Below are positions 23,128 through 30,821 of a DNA stretch of 64,000 nt, one piece after another. The first letter of the stretch is position 1, and each line of letters begins with the position of its first letter. The notes under the pieces are model-generated. The model ran no database searches. It was not told where the DNA came from and saw only the letters and a list, made by a program, of their open reading frames with translations. Source of the stretch: Desulfoferula mesophila (lineage in GTDB: Bacteria > Desulfobacterota > Desulfarculia > Desulfarculales > Desulfarculaceae). A program made the translations under genes and the position numbers. Where the stretch lies: NCBI RefSeq assembly GCF_037076455.1, contig NZ_AP028679.1, positions 1,813,501 to 1,877,500 on the forward strand. The letters run 5' to 3'.

Positions 23128-25266
23128 ATGGCTTCGGAAAAGATAACCGTCGCCCTGGCCGGCAACCCCAACGCGGGCAAGACCTCCCTGTTCAACGCGC
23201 TCACCGGTGCCCGGCAACACGTGGGCAACTATCCCGGAGTGACGGTGGAGAAAAAATGGGGTCACGTTTCCCTGGGGGGCCAAGAGGTGGAAATAGTCGA
23301 CCTGCCCGGCGTCTACAGCCTCACCGCCTACTCCCTGGAGGAGCTGGTGGCCAGGGATTACCTGGTCCAGGAAAAGCCCGACGTGGTGGTGGACGTGGTG
23401 GACGCGGCCAACCTGGAGCGCAACCTCTACCTGGCGGTGCAGTTGCTGGAGTTGGGCGTGCCGCTGGTGATTGCCTTGAACATGGTGGATGTGGCTGATG
23501 GCCGGGGCCTGAAAATCGACCCCGACAAGCTTGGCCGCCTTTTGGGCGTGCCGGTGGTGCCCACCGTGGCCCGCCGGGGCAAGGGTGTAGAGCGCCTCTT
23601 GGACGAGGCGGTGGAAAAAGCCCGCCGCCAAAAAACCTGGCGTCCCCTGGAGCTTTCCTATGGGTCGGACGTGGACCAGGCCCTGGGGGAGCTTACCGCC
23701 AAGTTGGGCGGCGTCGGCCCGGCCTTGTCCCCCCTAAGCCCCCGCTGGGTCTCGATCAAGCTTCTGGAAAACGACGCTGAGGTCCAGAAACAAATCTCCC
23801 GGGAACTCCAGCTGGACGGGCAGCTGGACCCTATGCGCCATAAGCTTGCCGAGCATCTGCGGCTCACCATGGACGACGACCCGGAAGGGGTGATCGCCGA
23901 CTACCGCTACGGCTTCATCGGCGGCATCTACCGCCAGGCGGTGCAGGAGACCAGGGCCCATCGCCTGGAGCTTAGCGACCGAATCGACAAGGTGCTCACC
24001 AACCGGCTGGTGGGGCCCCTGATCCTGCTGGCCATACTTTACGGCATCTACCAGTTCGTCTTCTGGGCCAGCGAGGCGCCCGTGGGCTGGTTGGAAGGCC
24101 TGTTCGGCTGGCTGGGCGGTATGGCCGAGGCGTCTCTACCCGATGGCTTCGTCAAATCCTTGATCATCAGCGGGATCATCGATGGCGTGGGCGGCGTGCT
24201 GGGTTTCGTGCCCCTGATCATGTTCATGTTCTTCGTCATCGCCGTTTTGGAGGACACCGGCTACCTGGCTCGGGTGGCCTATCTGCTGGACCGGGTGCTG
24301 CGGCTCTTCGGCCTGCACGGCAACAGCGTCATGGCCATGATCGTCAGCGGCGGCATCAGCGGCGGGTGCGCGGTGCCCGGGGTGATGGCCGCCCGCACCC
24401 TTAAGGATCCCAAGGCCCGTTTGGCCACCATTCTCACCGTGCCCATGATGAACTGCGGCGCCAAGCTGCCGGTGTACGCCCTGCTGATCGGGGCCTTTTT
24501 CGCCGCCCAGCAGGCCCAGATGCTCTTCGCCCTCACGCTGGTTTCATGGGGCCTGGCTCTCGTCGCCGCCCGCGTTCTGCGCTGGACGGTGCTCAAGGGC
24601 GACACCGCGCCCTTTGTCATGGAACTGCCGCCTTACCGCCTGCCCACCCTGCGCGGCCTGCTCATTCACACCTGGGAGCGCACCTGGCAGTACATCAAAA
24701 AGGCGGGCACCGTGATCCTGGGCATCAGCATCCTGATGTGGGCCCTGATGAGCTTCCCCGCGCTGCCCGAGGAGCGGGCCGCGGCCTGGGAGGCCAAGGC
24801 CGAGGCGGCCGTGACCGAAGAAGCCCGCCAGGAGATCGAGTACCAGCAGGGGCAGGATGAATTGGCCTATTCCGTGGCCGGCCGCCTGGGGCGAGCCCTG
24901 AACTATGTCACCGCCCCCCTGGGTTTCGACTGGCGCACCAACGTGGCCCTGGTGGGAGGCTTCGCGGCCAAGGAGGTGGTGGTCTCCACCCTGGGCACCG
25001 CCTACAGCCTGGGCGAGTTGGACCCCGAAGACACCGGCGGTCTAAGTGAGCGGCTGGCCAAGGAACCGGGATGGAATCCCCTCAAGGCCTTTGCCCTCAT
25101 GCTCTTCGTCATGATCTACGCGCCCTGCTTTGTCACCGTGGCGGTAATCCGCAACGAAACCGGCGGTTGGAAGTGGGCCCTGTTCGCCATGGCCTACAGC
25201 ACCGGCGCGGCTTATGTGATCGCTCTGCTGGTCTACCAGGGCGGCAAGCTCTTGGGATTGGGGTAG
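23128..25266 (+). CDS. feoB: Ferrous iron transport protein B
   Basis: GTP-dependent inner-membrane Fe(II) importer. The N-terminal G domain has G1 GNPNAGKTSLFN at 12-23, G2 and switch I VGNYPGVTVEKK near 32-43, G3 DLPGVYSL near 59-66 and G4 NMVD near 118. A helical spacer runs to about 285, followed by the membrane part with the two gate repeats (GGISGGCAVPGVMAARTL near 408-425 and the VVSTLGTAYSLGE region near 620-632). Length 712 is normal. Start ATG at 23128 is two bases after feoA. Confidence 0.96.
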   Translation: MASEKITVALAGNPNAGKTSLFNALTGARQHVGNYPGVTVEKKWGHVSLGGQEVEIVDLPGVYSLTAYSLEELVARDYLVQEKPDVVVDVVDAANLERNLYLAVQLLELGVPLVIALNMVDVADGRGLKIDPDKLGRLLGVPVVPTVARRGKGVERLLDEAVEKARRQKTWRPLELSYGSDVDQALGELTAKLGGVGPALSPLSPRWVSIKLLENDAEVQKQISRELQLDGQLDPMRHKLAEHLRLTMDDDPEGVIADYRYGFIGGIYRQAVQETRAHRLELSDRIDKVLTNRLVGPLILLAILYGIYQFVFWASEAPVGWLEGLFGWLGGMAEASLPDGFVKSLIISGIIDGVGGVLGFVPLIMFMFFVIAVLEDTGYLARVAYLLDRVLRLFGLHGNSVMAMIVSGGISGGCAVPGVMAARTLKDPKARLATILTVPMMNCGAKLPVYALLIGAFFAAQQAQMLFALTLVSWGLALVAARVLRWTVLKGDTAPFVMELPPYRLPTLRGLLIHTWERTWQYIKKAGTVILGISILMWALMSFPALPEERAAAWEAKAEAAVTEEARQEIEYQQGQDELAYSVAGRLGRALNYVTAPLGFDWRTNVALVGGFAAKEVVVSTLGTAYSLGELDPEDTGGLSERLAKEPGWNPLKAFALMLFVMIYAPCFVTVAVIRNETGGWKWALFAMAYSTGAAYVIALLVYQGGKLLGLG

Positions 25267-25270
25267 CGCT

Positions 25271-25465
25271 ATGTTCGATTTGCTGCTGGTGATCCTGGCC
25301 GTGTCGGGAGCCGCATTTTTCCTGGTGCGTCGCTGGCGGCGCACGGTGCGTAACCAAGGGGCGGGGTGCGGTTGCGGGGCGTTCTGCAGTGGCGCACGGC
25401 ACGCTTCCCAGGATTTTCCACTTTATGGTTGCCCTGGTTGCGGCTCCCAGAAAAAGGATTGCTAG
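25271..25465 (+). CDS. FeoB-associated Cys-rich membrane protein
   Basis: A 64-residue protein with one N-terminal membrane segment (LLLVILAVSGAAFFLV, 4-19), basic residues RRWRRTVR marking the inside, and a Cys-rich tail GCGCGAFC ... GCPGCGSQKKDC. This pattern, four bases after feoB, is that of the FeoB-associated Cys-rich family (Pfam 12669-like). The tail likely contacts iron or FeoB at the membrane; its function is unproven in the family. It also supports the feoB stop position. Confidence 0.82.
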   Translation: MFDLLLVILAVSGAAFFLVRRWRRTVRNQGAGCGCGAFCSGARHASQDFPLYGCPGCGSQKKDC

Positions 25466-25600
25466 CCATGCTCTCGGCTCTAGGGCCTTAGGGAGGCCAA
25501 CTGCGAAGCGCCCGGCTGCCTCTCGCCACGGGCAATCTGACAACCAGCTTAACAATCGAGGAATTTTTAGCCGAACCCAGCTTTCGGACAGGAGAAGCTT

Positions 25601-25720
25601 GTGCCTGAAAAACCCAAAACCCAGCCTTTGAAGCCTGTTGAGCGCCCCCAAGAGAACGGTGCGTGCACCTGCGGGGGCAATTGCACCTGCTGCGATTGCC
25701 GGCGCGAATCCAAGGATTAA
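25601..25720 (+). CDS. 39-residue metallothionein-like Cys-rich peptide
   Basis: A very short gene with a good ribosome site (AGGAGA at 25590-25595) before GTG 25601. The peptide has a proline- and lysine-rich first half and the cluster ACTCGGNCTCCDCRR, six cysteines in 12 residues with C-x-C and C-C spacing like metallothioneins. It lies between the FeoB-associated peptide and the LbtU-like porin, so a metal-binding role fits. I know no named family for it. The codon pattern and compact spacing support it, but without a homolog search it remains a candidate. Confidence 0.55.
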   Translation: MPEKPKTQPLKPVERPQENGACTCGGNCTCCDCRRESKD

Positions 25721-25767
25721 ACGAAACAAGCCTGCCCTTTGAGCGAATTGAAAGGAGACCGGGAAAG

Positions 25768-27006
25768 GTGAAGGGTTTATCAACCAAGATTTTGCTTCTG
25801 GCCATGGGCCTGTTATTGGCGGCGCCCTTTGCGGCCCACGCCGCCGACCCGACCCAAGAGGCCATTTTGCAGCAACTCAAAGCCCTGCAGCAGCGGGTTA
25901 ACGAGCTGGAGGGCAAGCTGGCCGCGGCCCATAAAACCGCCCAGGACGCCCAAAAGGCGGCGGCCGAGGCCTACACCACCTCGGGACGCTCCATGAAGAT
26001 GTCCCAGGAAGTGGCCAAGGCCAAGGACGAGCAGCCCAGCGGCCTGTTGAGCGAAGCGGGCAAGCGGCTCAAGATCTACGGCGCCGTGGAGCTGGAAGGC
26101 TCGTATATGAAAACCAAGCCCAGCCAGGGCCCGAGCTTCAGCGACAGCGATTTTAGCCTGGCCACCGCAGAGATCTTCTTCGAAGCCGCCATCAACAAGT
26201 ACACCAGGGGCCTATTGCACCTGCTCTATGAGCAGGGTGGCACCGACCCCATCAACGTGGACGAGGCCTTCATTCTCATCGGCCAGACCGACGACGTGCC
26301 CTTCTATTTCCTCGGCGGCCTCATGTATCCGGCCATCGGCCTGTTCGAGACGTATATGGTCTCCGACCCCATTACCCAAAACGTGTTCGAGACCCAGGCC
26401 GCGGCGGCCGAGGTCGGCTGGGCCCAGAATTGGTTCAACGTGGGCCTCGGGGTGTACAACTCCGCGGTGCACACCACCGGCGACGAGCCTGACAGCAACC
26501 TGAACACCTTTTACGTTAGGGCCCAGTTCGACGCGCCCGAGGGAGCCCTGGGCGAACAAGTCGACTTGAACTTCGGGATGGCCTACACCAACAACATCGC
26601 CGGCGGCAACCTTGGCGACGAGGTGGTGGATGAGCGGGTGCAAGACCTGGTGGGCGGCCTGTCCTTCATGCTCAACGCCCAGTACAAGTGGCTGGTGTTC
26701 AACGCGGAGTACATCACCGCCCTGTCCGAGTTCGAGGCCGGGGAGCTTGCCTTTACCGACAGCGCGGCCCAGCCCTACGCCTACAACCTGGAGCTGGCCT
26801 TTTTACCCATCGAGGATTGGACCTTCGCGGTGCGTTACGCGGGCAGCGGAGATTTGGGCGACTGGGAGCCTGAGCAGCAATACGGCTTGGGAGTGTCTTG
26901 GGACTTGTTGCCGGACACCACTCTGAGCCTGGAGTACCTGCGGGGTGATTTTGTCAACGACGACCAACAGGACTTGGTTACCACCAAATTGGCGATCGCC
27001 TTCTAG
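25768..27006 (+). CDS. LbtU-family siderophore porin-like outer-membrane protein
   Basis: A 412-residue exported barrel. Signal peptide at 1-26 (KILLLAMGLLLAAPFAAHAA), then a coiled coil to about 90 (AILQQLKALQQRVNELEGKL), then the barrel starting at KIYGAVELEGSYMKTKPS, with many alternating strands and a terminal TTKLAIAF ending in Phe. It resembles the LbtU porin group, implicated in legiobactin uptake in Legionella. Start is GTG at 25768 with AGGAG upstream; the frame is open further upstream but the signal peptide fixes this start. Its place after the Feo genes agrees with iron acquisition. Confidence 0.72.
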   Translation: MKGLSTKILLLAMGLLLAAPFAAHAADPTQEAILQQLKALQQRVNELEGKLAAAHKTAQDAQKAAAEAYTTSGRSMKMSQEVAKAKDEQPSGLLSEAGKRLKIYGAVELEGSYMKTKPSQGPSFSDSDFSLATAEIFFEAAINKYTRGLLHLLYEQGGTDPINVDEAFILIGQTDDVPFYFLGGLMYPAIGLFETYMVSDPITQNVFETQAAAAEVGWAQNWFNVGLGVYNSAVHTTGDEPDSNLNTFYVRAQFDAPEGALGEQVDLNFGMAYTNNIAGGNLGDEVVDERVQDLVGGLSFMLNAQYKWLVFNAEYITALSEFEAGELAFTDSAAQPYAYNLELAFLPIEDWTFAVRYAGSGDLGDWEPEQQYGLGVSWDLLPDTTLSLEYLRGDFVNDDQQDLVTTKLAIAF

Positions 27007-27016
27007 GTGGAGAGCG

Positions 27017-27048
27017 ATGCCCGGAGCCCGCTCAATGGCTCCGGGCAT
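27017..27048 (+). terminator. Hairpin after the porin gene
   Basis: A perfect 12-bp stem (ATGCCCGGAGCC at 27017-27028, GGCTCCGGGCAT at 27037-27048) with an eight-base loop follows the stop by ten bases. The T tract after it is poor (TGCATACTCTTT), so it may be a weak terminator or a protective 3' end. Confidence 0.6.
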
Positions 27049-27125
27049 TGCATACTCTTTAGATTTGTGGGAGATTGCATGCGAAGCGAGGCCAAAAAAA
27101 ACGCCACTGCCCAAAGGACTGATCA

Positions 27126-27461
27126 ATGCAACACAAGGCTCTCACGATTTGGGGTTTGGCCGCCTGCCTGGCGATTGTGGGCGGCTGCTCCCAGGGTGCC
27201 GCGCAAAAGCTAGTCAGCACCGAGGTGCCCGCCCCGGCCCGGCTGGCCGAGGCCGGCGAGGTGCAAGGCTGCCGCTTTGTGGGTGATGTGACCGGCTACG
27301 CCAAATCCACCCGGTCCGGCACCGCCTCCCTGGCCCGCCTGAGCGCCCGCGACGACCTGCGCCAGCGGGCCGGGGCCATGGGGGCCACGGACGTGGTGGT
27401 GCAAAGCTATAAAGGCAACCGCAGGGCCGTCGCCACGGGTAAGGCCTACCAGTGTCCCTAG
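27126..27461 (+). CDS. DUF4156-like small lipoprotein
   Basis: A 111-residue lipoprotein. The signal peptide ends in the lipobox IVGGC (17-21). The mature part has EVQGCRFVGDVTGYAKS near 45-61 and LRQRAGAMGATDVVVQS near 78-94, the pattern of the DUF4156 family (short envelope proteins with a conserved Cys pair, here the second at the end, YQCP). Function unknown. AAAGGA stands seven bases before ATG 27126. Convergent with the DUF3786 gene. Confidence 0.72.
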   Translation: MQHKALTIWGLAACLAIVGGCSQGAAQKLVSTEVPAPARLAEAGEVQGCRFVGDVTGYAKSTRSGTASLARLSARDDLRQRAGAMGATDVVVQSYKGNRRAVATGKAYQCP

Positions 27462-27479
27462 TGAGCGGCCCGCTGAGAA

Positions 27480-28136
27480 TCAGCCCAGCAGGTTTTGCTC
27501 CGCGCTTCCTTTGAGCCCGGCCACCAGCCGGTGGGCCAGGACCATGCCCAGAATGGCCATGCACTCCATGTCCAGGTAGCGCGAGGCATCCTGCTGGAAC
27601 AACACCGAGCACTGGGCCGGGAAAGGCTCTTCCTCGTCGTTGTAAAGCAGTAACAGGGGCACCCGGGGCAGGGCAGGCAGGCGCAGCACCAAGTCGTAGG
27701 ACACCCCGGCATCAAAATCCCGACCGCCCCAACTGGCGCATTGTGTGGCCAGCTTGTCGCCATGGCCCGCGAACTCCCGGGAAATCAGACGCTCCACCGT
27801 ATTGGCATATCCCTCCACAAAAGGCGCGGCGTCGGGGAACTGCTTGTAGGCCACCCACTCTTGGCCCGCGCCGGGGCCTCCGGCGTTTTGCAGTAGATAC
27901 TTGGCCAGCACCACGCTGGCGGCGTGGGAGGGCTTGTCGCCCTGGGGATCGGCGAAGCCCTCGGACAGGCTCACCCGGTGGGGCTGGCCGAAAAAGGGAA
28001 TTACCGCAGTCTCGCCATCCAGTTCCACCCCCAGGACGGCGAAGTCGATGCCCTCCCAGGCCTCGCCCAATTGGGCCAGGTAATCAACCAATATCTCGCC
28101 GAAAACGGCCCGGGGTTGCGGTTGCTCGTTGCTCAT
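27480..28136 (-). CDS. DUF3786 domain protein
   Basis: A 218-residue soluble protein matching the DUF3786 pattern: DFAVLGVELDGETAVIPFFG near 31-50, SHAASVVLAKYLLQNAG near 69-85, FEGYANTVERL-type helix near 110, and YDLVLRLPALPRVPLLLLYN near 147-166 followed by an Asp/Glu-rich DEEEPFPAQCSVLF block. The family occurs in anaerobes and has no proven function. Start is ATG at 28136 (MSNEQPQP); upstream in-frame sequence is low-complexity and overlaps the next gene. Last gene of the TonB/FmdE operon. Confidence 0.75.
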   Translation of the reverse strand: MSNEQPQPRAVFGEILVDYLAQLGEAWEGIDFAVLGVELDGETAVIPFFGQPHRVSLSEGFADPQGDKPSHAASVVLAKYLLQNAGGPGAGQEWVAYKQFPDAAPFVEGYANTVERLISREFAGHGDKLATQCASWGGRDFDAGVSYDLVLRLPALPRVPLLLLYNDEEEPFPAQCSVLFQQDASRYLDMECMAILGMVLAHRLVAGLKGSAEQNLLG

Positions 28137-28156
28137 GGCGCTTCTACCCATACCTG

Positions 28157-28423
28157 CTACTGTTCTTCGACCAGCTCGAGGGCCAGCGACCGGGCGCTGC
28201 CCGCGCGCACGCACATGGCCACGGCCGCCACCGCGCCCATCTTTTCCTCGCTAATACCCTGGTCTTTGGCTTGTTTGATAAAGCGCTCGGCGCAGTGGCG
28301 GCAGCGGATGGCCAGGGAGGCGCACAGGAAGGCCAAGGTGGTGGTCTCCTCGTCCAACACGCCGTTGTCCTTGACCGTGGCCAAGAATTTCTCGAAAGCC
28401 TCGTTTTGTTCGGGGGAGATCAT
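28157..28423 (-). CDS. Carboxymuconolactone decarboxylase/AhpD-like small protein
   Basis: An 88-residue single-domain CMD-family protein. The redox motif is CRHCAERFI near 40-48, followed by GISEEKMGAVAAVAMCVRAG near 56-75 as in AhpD-type helices. Such proteins act as disulfide reductases or as decarboxylases; the CxxC supports a redox role. It sits between the tetrapyrrole-methylase-like gene and the DUF3786 gene, 20 bases from the latter. Substrate unknown. Confidence 0.8.
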   Translation of the reverse strand: MISPEQNEAFEKFLATVKDNGVLDEETTTLAFLCASLAIRCRHCAERFIKQAKDQGISEEKMGAVAAVAMCVRAGSARSLALELVEEQ

Positions 28424-28518
28424 CGCATCACTCCACTGGGGTTTTGATCAACACCCTAAGTCAAGCACGAACCGCCCGGACGCGAATCACCCGACCGGGC
28501 CATGCGCGGCCCTAGGAG

Positions 28519-29463
28519 TCAATTTTGCTCCCCCGCCGACTGGGACATGGCCGGGGAACGCTGATGGGCCGCGCTGAAAGGTTTGCCCTCCAGAAAACGG
28601 CCGACGAGCAGCAGGCCCATGAAGCGCTCGGGATCATCGGCCAACTGGCCGGGCATGCTGTCCAGGGTGCCCCGCAGCACCCGCTGCCGCTCCAAATCGC
28701 CGGCCCAGAAAACCACCGCGCAAGGCAGGTCTCCGGGCAGGTGGCCCCGCAATATCTCGAACAGGCGGGGGGCGTCGGTCAGGGCCATGTAGAAAATGGC
28801 GCTGTGCTCCTGCTTGCCCAGCAGGGTCAACAACTCCTGGGCCTCGGGGCTGGGCTCGTCCAGGGACATGTCGGGCTTGAGCCCTTGGCCGGTGAGCACG
28901 AAAGGCGCGGCTTGCAGCAAAAAGCGGGCATCGTGGGCTGGCAGGATGCTGGCCTGCAATGCGGCCATGGCTGCGGCGTCGGCCCCCATGCCCGGTATCA
29001 CGATCACTTCCTGGGGCTTGAGCAACTCGGCATAGCTTTGCCCCGGCCCGAAAAGGCAGGGATTGCCGAACTCCAGCAAGCCCACGTCCATGCCCCGCTC
29101 CAGCAAGTCCCGTATCTGTCCCAAGCGTTTTTCTACCAGCCGATCCCGTTCCTGGCGAAACAGCGCCGCCTCCTCGGGGCTCAGGCTATTCACCTGGCGG
29201 CCTTGGTAATCCCAAAATCCCGCCCAGGGGTCGAACGCTATGGGGATGTCGCCGATGAACTCCGCGAACATCCGAGCCTGGCGAGCCGGGGCCAGGATCG
29301 CGTCCATGCGCTGGATGGTCTCCAGGGCCTGGAGGGTGGCGGTCTGGGGCCCGCCGGGGCCGCAGCCGATCAAATAGAAAAAGCCGTGGTTGAAGTTGGG
29401 CGAGCCAGCCGGCGCGTCTGCCTCGCCTTTGGGCCTCCGCCGGTTTCCAAGGAGAGTTGACAA
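28519..29463 (-). CDS. Tetrapyrrole-methylase-family protein (SAM-dependent)
   Basis: A 314-residue protein with the tetrapyrrole (corrin/porphyrin) methylase fold. The nucleotide loop FFYLIGCGPGGPQTATLQAL is near 28-47, VGLLEFGNPCLFGPGQSY near 127-144 (the conserved GDP is GNP here), VIVIPGMGADAAAMAAL near 155-171 and LPCAVVFWAGDLERQRVLRG near 253-272. True cobalt-precorrin methylases are about 250 residues, so this is a divergent member with a longer N-terminus. Start is TTG at 29463 with GAGGAG seven bases before. The neighbouring TonB/FecCD uptake genes suggest a tetrapyrrole or metal-chelate substrate. Confidence 0.75.
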   Translation of the reverse strand: MSTLLGNRRRPKGEADAPAGSPNFNHGFFYLIGCGPGGPQTATLQALETIQRMDAILAPARQARMFAEFIGDIPIAFDPWAGFWDYQGRQVNSLSPEEAALFRQERDRLVEKRLGQIRDLLERGMDVGLLEFGNPCLFGPGQSYAELLKPQEVIVIPGMGADAAAMAALQASILPAHDARFLLQAAPFVLTGQGLKPDMSLDEPSPEAQELLTLLGKQEHSAIFYMALTDAPRLFEILRGHLPGDLPCAVVFWAGDLERQRVLRGTLDSMPGQLADDPERFMGLLLVGRFLEGKPFSAAHQRSPAMSQSAGEQN

Positions 29464-29476
29464 GATGAATCTCCTC

Positions 29477-29498
29477 GCCCCGCCCGGTTGGGCGGGGC
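29477..29498 (-). promoter_or_regulatory. GC-rich hairpin directly before a ribosome site
   Basis: A perfect nine-bp stem GCCCCGCCC-AACC-GGGCGGGGC ends at the base before GAGGAG, the ribosome site of the tetrapyrrole-methylase-like gene. It could protect the downstream message after cleavage or tune translation. There is no T tract, so a terminator role is unlikely. Confidence 0.5.
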
Positions 29499-29547
29499 CT
29501 TGCAACTTTGGAGGCAGGCGATAGGGAGAGGGGTATCGTCGGGCCGT

Positions 29548-30153
29548 CTATCCCTGCTTGGCGAAGCAGGGGATGCACAGCGTGTGCCCTTCCAGGCGGC
29601 GCGTGCGCGACTCCATCACCGATTCGCCGCACTGTTCGCACACCAGGCTGGTGAGGATGCGGGCCGAACGGGGCATGGGCTCGTCGGGCTCCTTTATCTC
29701 GAAGACCTCGGTGATCTCCGAGTTCATGATGTCATCGGTGCGCTCCTGGCGCATCTGCATCAGGCGTTCTTTCTGTTCCGGTTCAATATCACCCTTGAGC
29801 CATTTGCGGTTGAGCTCGGTGAATTCGGAATTCGGGCTGCCCAAGCGGCCTGCGTCCATCACCAGGCGCACCCCTTTGCCGTCGCTGCGGCGGTAGAAGG
29901 TAAAGGCCAGCTTGCCGTGGTCCCGGTAGAGCAGGTTGCCCTTGCCGAAAGTGCAGTTGGTCAGCGACTGGATGCCGTCCACCGCGCACATGTCGGTCTC
30001 CACAATGGCCACGATCTCCTCGTCATCGGACTTGCCCATGTGGTTGAGCACGTACTCGCCGGCCCTCAGGCCGATGGCCAGACCGGGGCACCAGTGGCCG
30101 TGGAAGTCCACCGCTTTTTCAATTTGCTCAGGGGTCAGTTGGCATCCAGCCAT
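29548..30153 (-). CDS. FmdE-family protein with C-terminal zinc finger
   Basis: 201 residues. The FmdE domain (1-130) shows DFHGHWCPGLAIGLRAGEY near 16-34 and IVETDMCAVDGIQSLTNCTF near 50-69, which holds the conserved Cys residues; the C-terminus is a TraR/DksA-like finger CEQCGESVMESRTRRLEGHT with the closing CIPC near 193-196. FmdE proteins were named from the methanogen formylmethanofuran dehydrogenase cluster, but in bacteria they often sit near metal or cofactor uptake genes and have no proven role. Start ATG 30153 follows AGGAGG. No formylmethanofuran genes are present here. Confidence 0.85.
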   Translation of the reverse strand: MAGCQLTPEQIEKAVDFHGHWCPGLAIGLRAGEYVLNHMGKSDDEEIVAIVETDMCAVDGIQSLTNCTFGKGNLLYRDHGKLAFTFYRRSDGKGVRLVMDAGRLGSPNSEFTELNRKWLKGDIEPEQKERLMQMRQERTDDIMNSEITEVFEIKEPDEPMPRSARILTSLVCEQCGESVMESRTRRLEGHTLCIPCFAKQG

Positions 30154-30206
30154 GGTCACAGCCTCCTGTGAAAATCCCGTAGGGAAAAGTTGTTCCGTAA
30201 AATCGT

Positions 30207-30821
30207 TCAGGCCAAGGACAGACGCGCCTTGAGCAGATAGCCCAAACCATCGTCCACCAGGACTTCCGTATCCAGCCCCGCCTTTTCTATCATACGCCGC
30301 ATTTCCCGGGGAGGGGGCAGCATGTCCTTTTCCACCACCGTGCCCGCCTTGCGGTGGGTGTCGTTGATCACCGCGCTGGGCATGAAATGCACCACCGTGA
30401 GCACCCCTCCCGGCTTTAAAAGCCTTACCAAGTGGGCCAGGGCCGCAGGCTGATCATCGAAATGGGGGAAGACCTGGTGGCACACCACCCGGTCGAAGCT
30501 GTTGGCCGGGGCCTGGAATTCCTCCAGCGCCATGCGCTCCACCCGCACCCAGGACAGGCCGGCCACTCGCCGGTGGCAGGCTGCCACCATGGCCGCGCTT
30601 ATATCCATGGCCACCAGGTGCCCGGCGGGGCCCACCACCTGGGCCAGCACCTGGCTGAGCCGCCCCGTGCCGCAGCCCGGCTCCAGCACCCTCTGCCCAG
30701 GCCCCAGCTCGCTTTGTTTGAGCAGGCGCTCCAGCTTGGGACGCTCCACTTCGCCGTATTCATCGGCCGCCCAATCGGCTCCCGCCTGGGCGTCGAAAAA
30801 TTTGGCCTTGTCTCGGTTCAT
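30207..30821 (-). CDS. Class I SAM-dependent methyltransferase
   Basis: 204 residues with Rossmann methyltransferase motifs: VLEPGCGTGRLSQVLAQ near 45-61 (SAM-binding), LVAMDISAAMVAACHRR near 71-87, FDRVVCHQVFPHFDDQPAAL near 113-132 and LKPGGVLTVVHFMP near 139-152. Substrate is not predictable from sequence. Its ATG overlaps the stop of the binding-protein gene by four bases, so it is made together with the importer. A role in modifying the imported ligand, or in releasing its metal, is inference. Confidence 0.82.
   Translation of the reverse strand: MNRDKAKFFDAQAGADWAADEYGEVERPKLERLLKQSELGPGQRVLEPGCGTGRLSQVLAQVVGPAGHLVAMDISAAMVAACHRRVAGLSWVRVERMALEEFQAPANSFDRVVCHQVFPHFDDQPAALAHLVRLLKPGGVLTVVHFMPSAVINDTHRKAGTVVEKDMLPPPREMRRMIEKAGLDTEVLVDDGLGYLLKARLSLA

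Noticed and set aside
29548-30153. Evidence for a formylmethanofuran dehydrogenase
   Set aside because: Only the FmdE-family protein is present; no fmdA, B, C or D homolog lies in the window.
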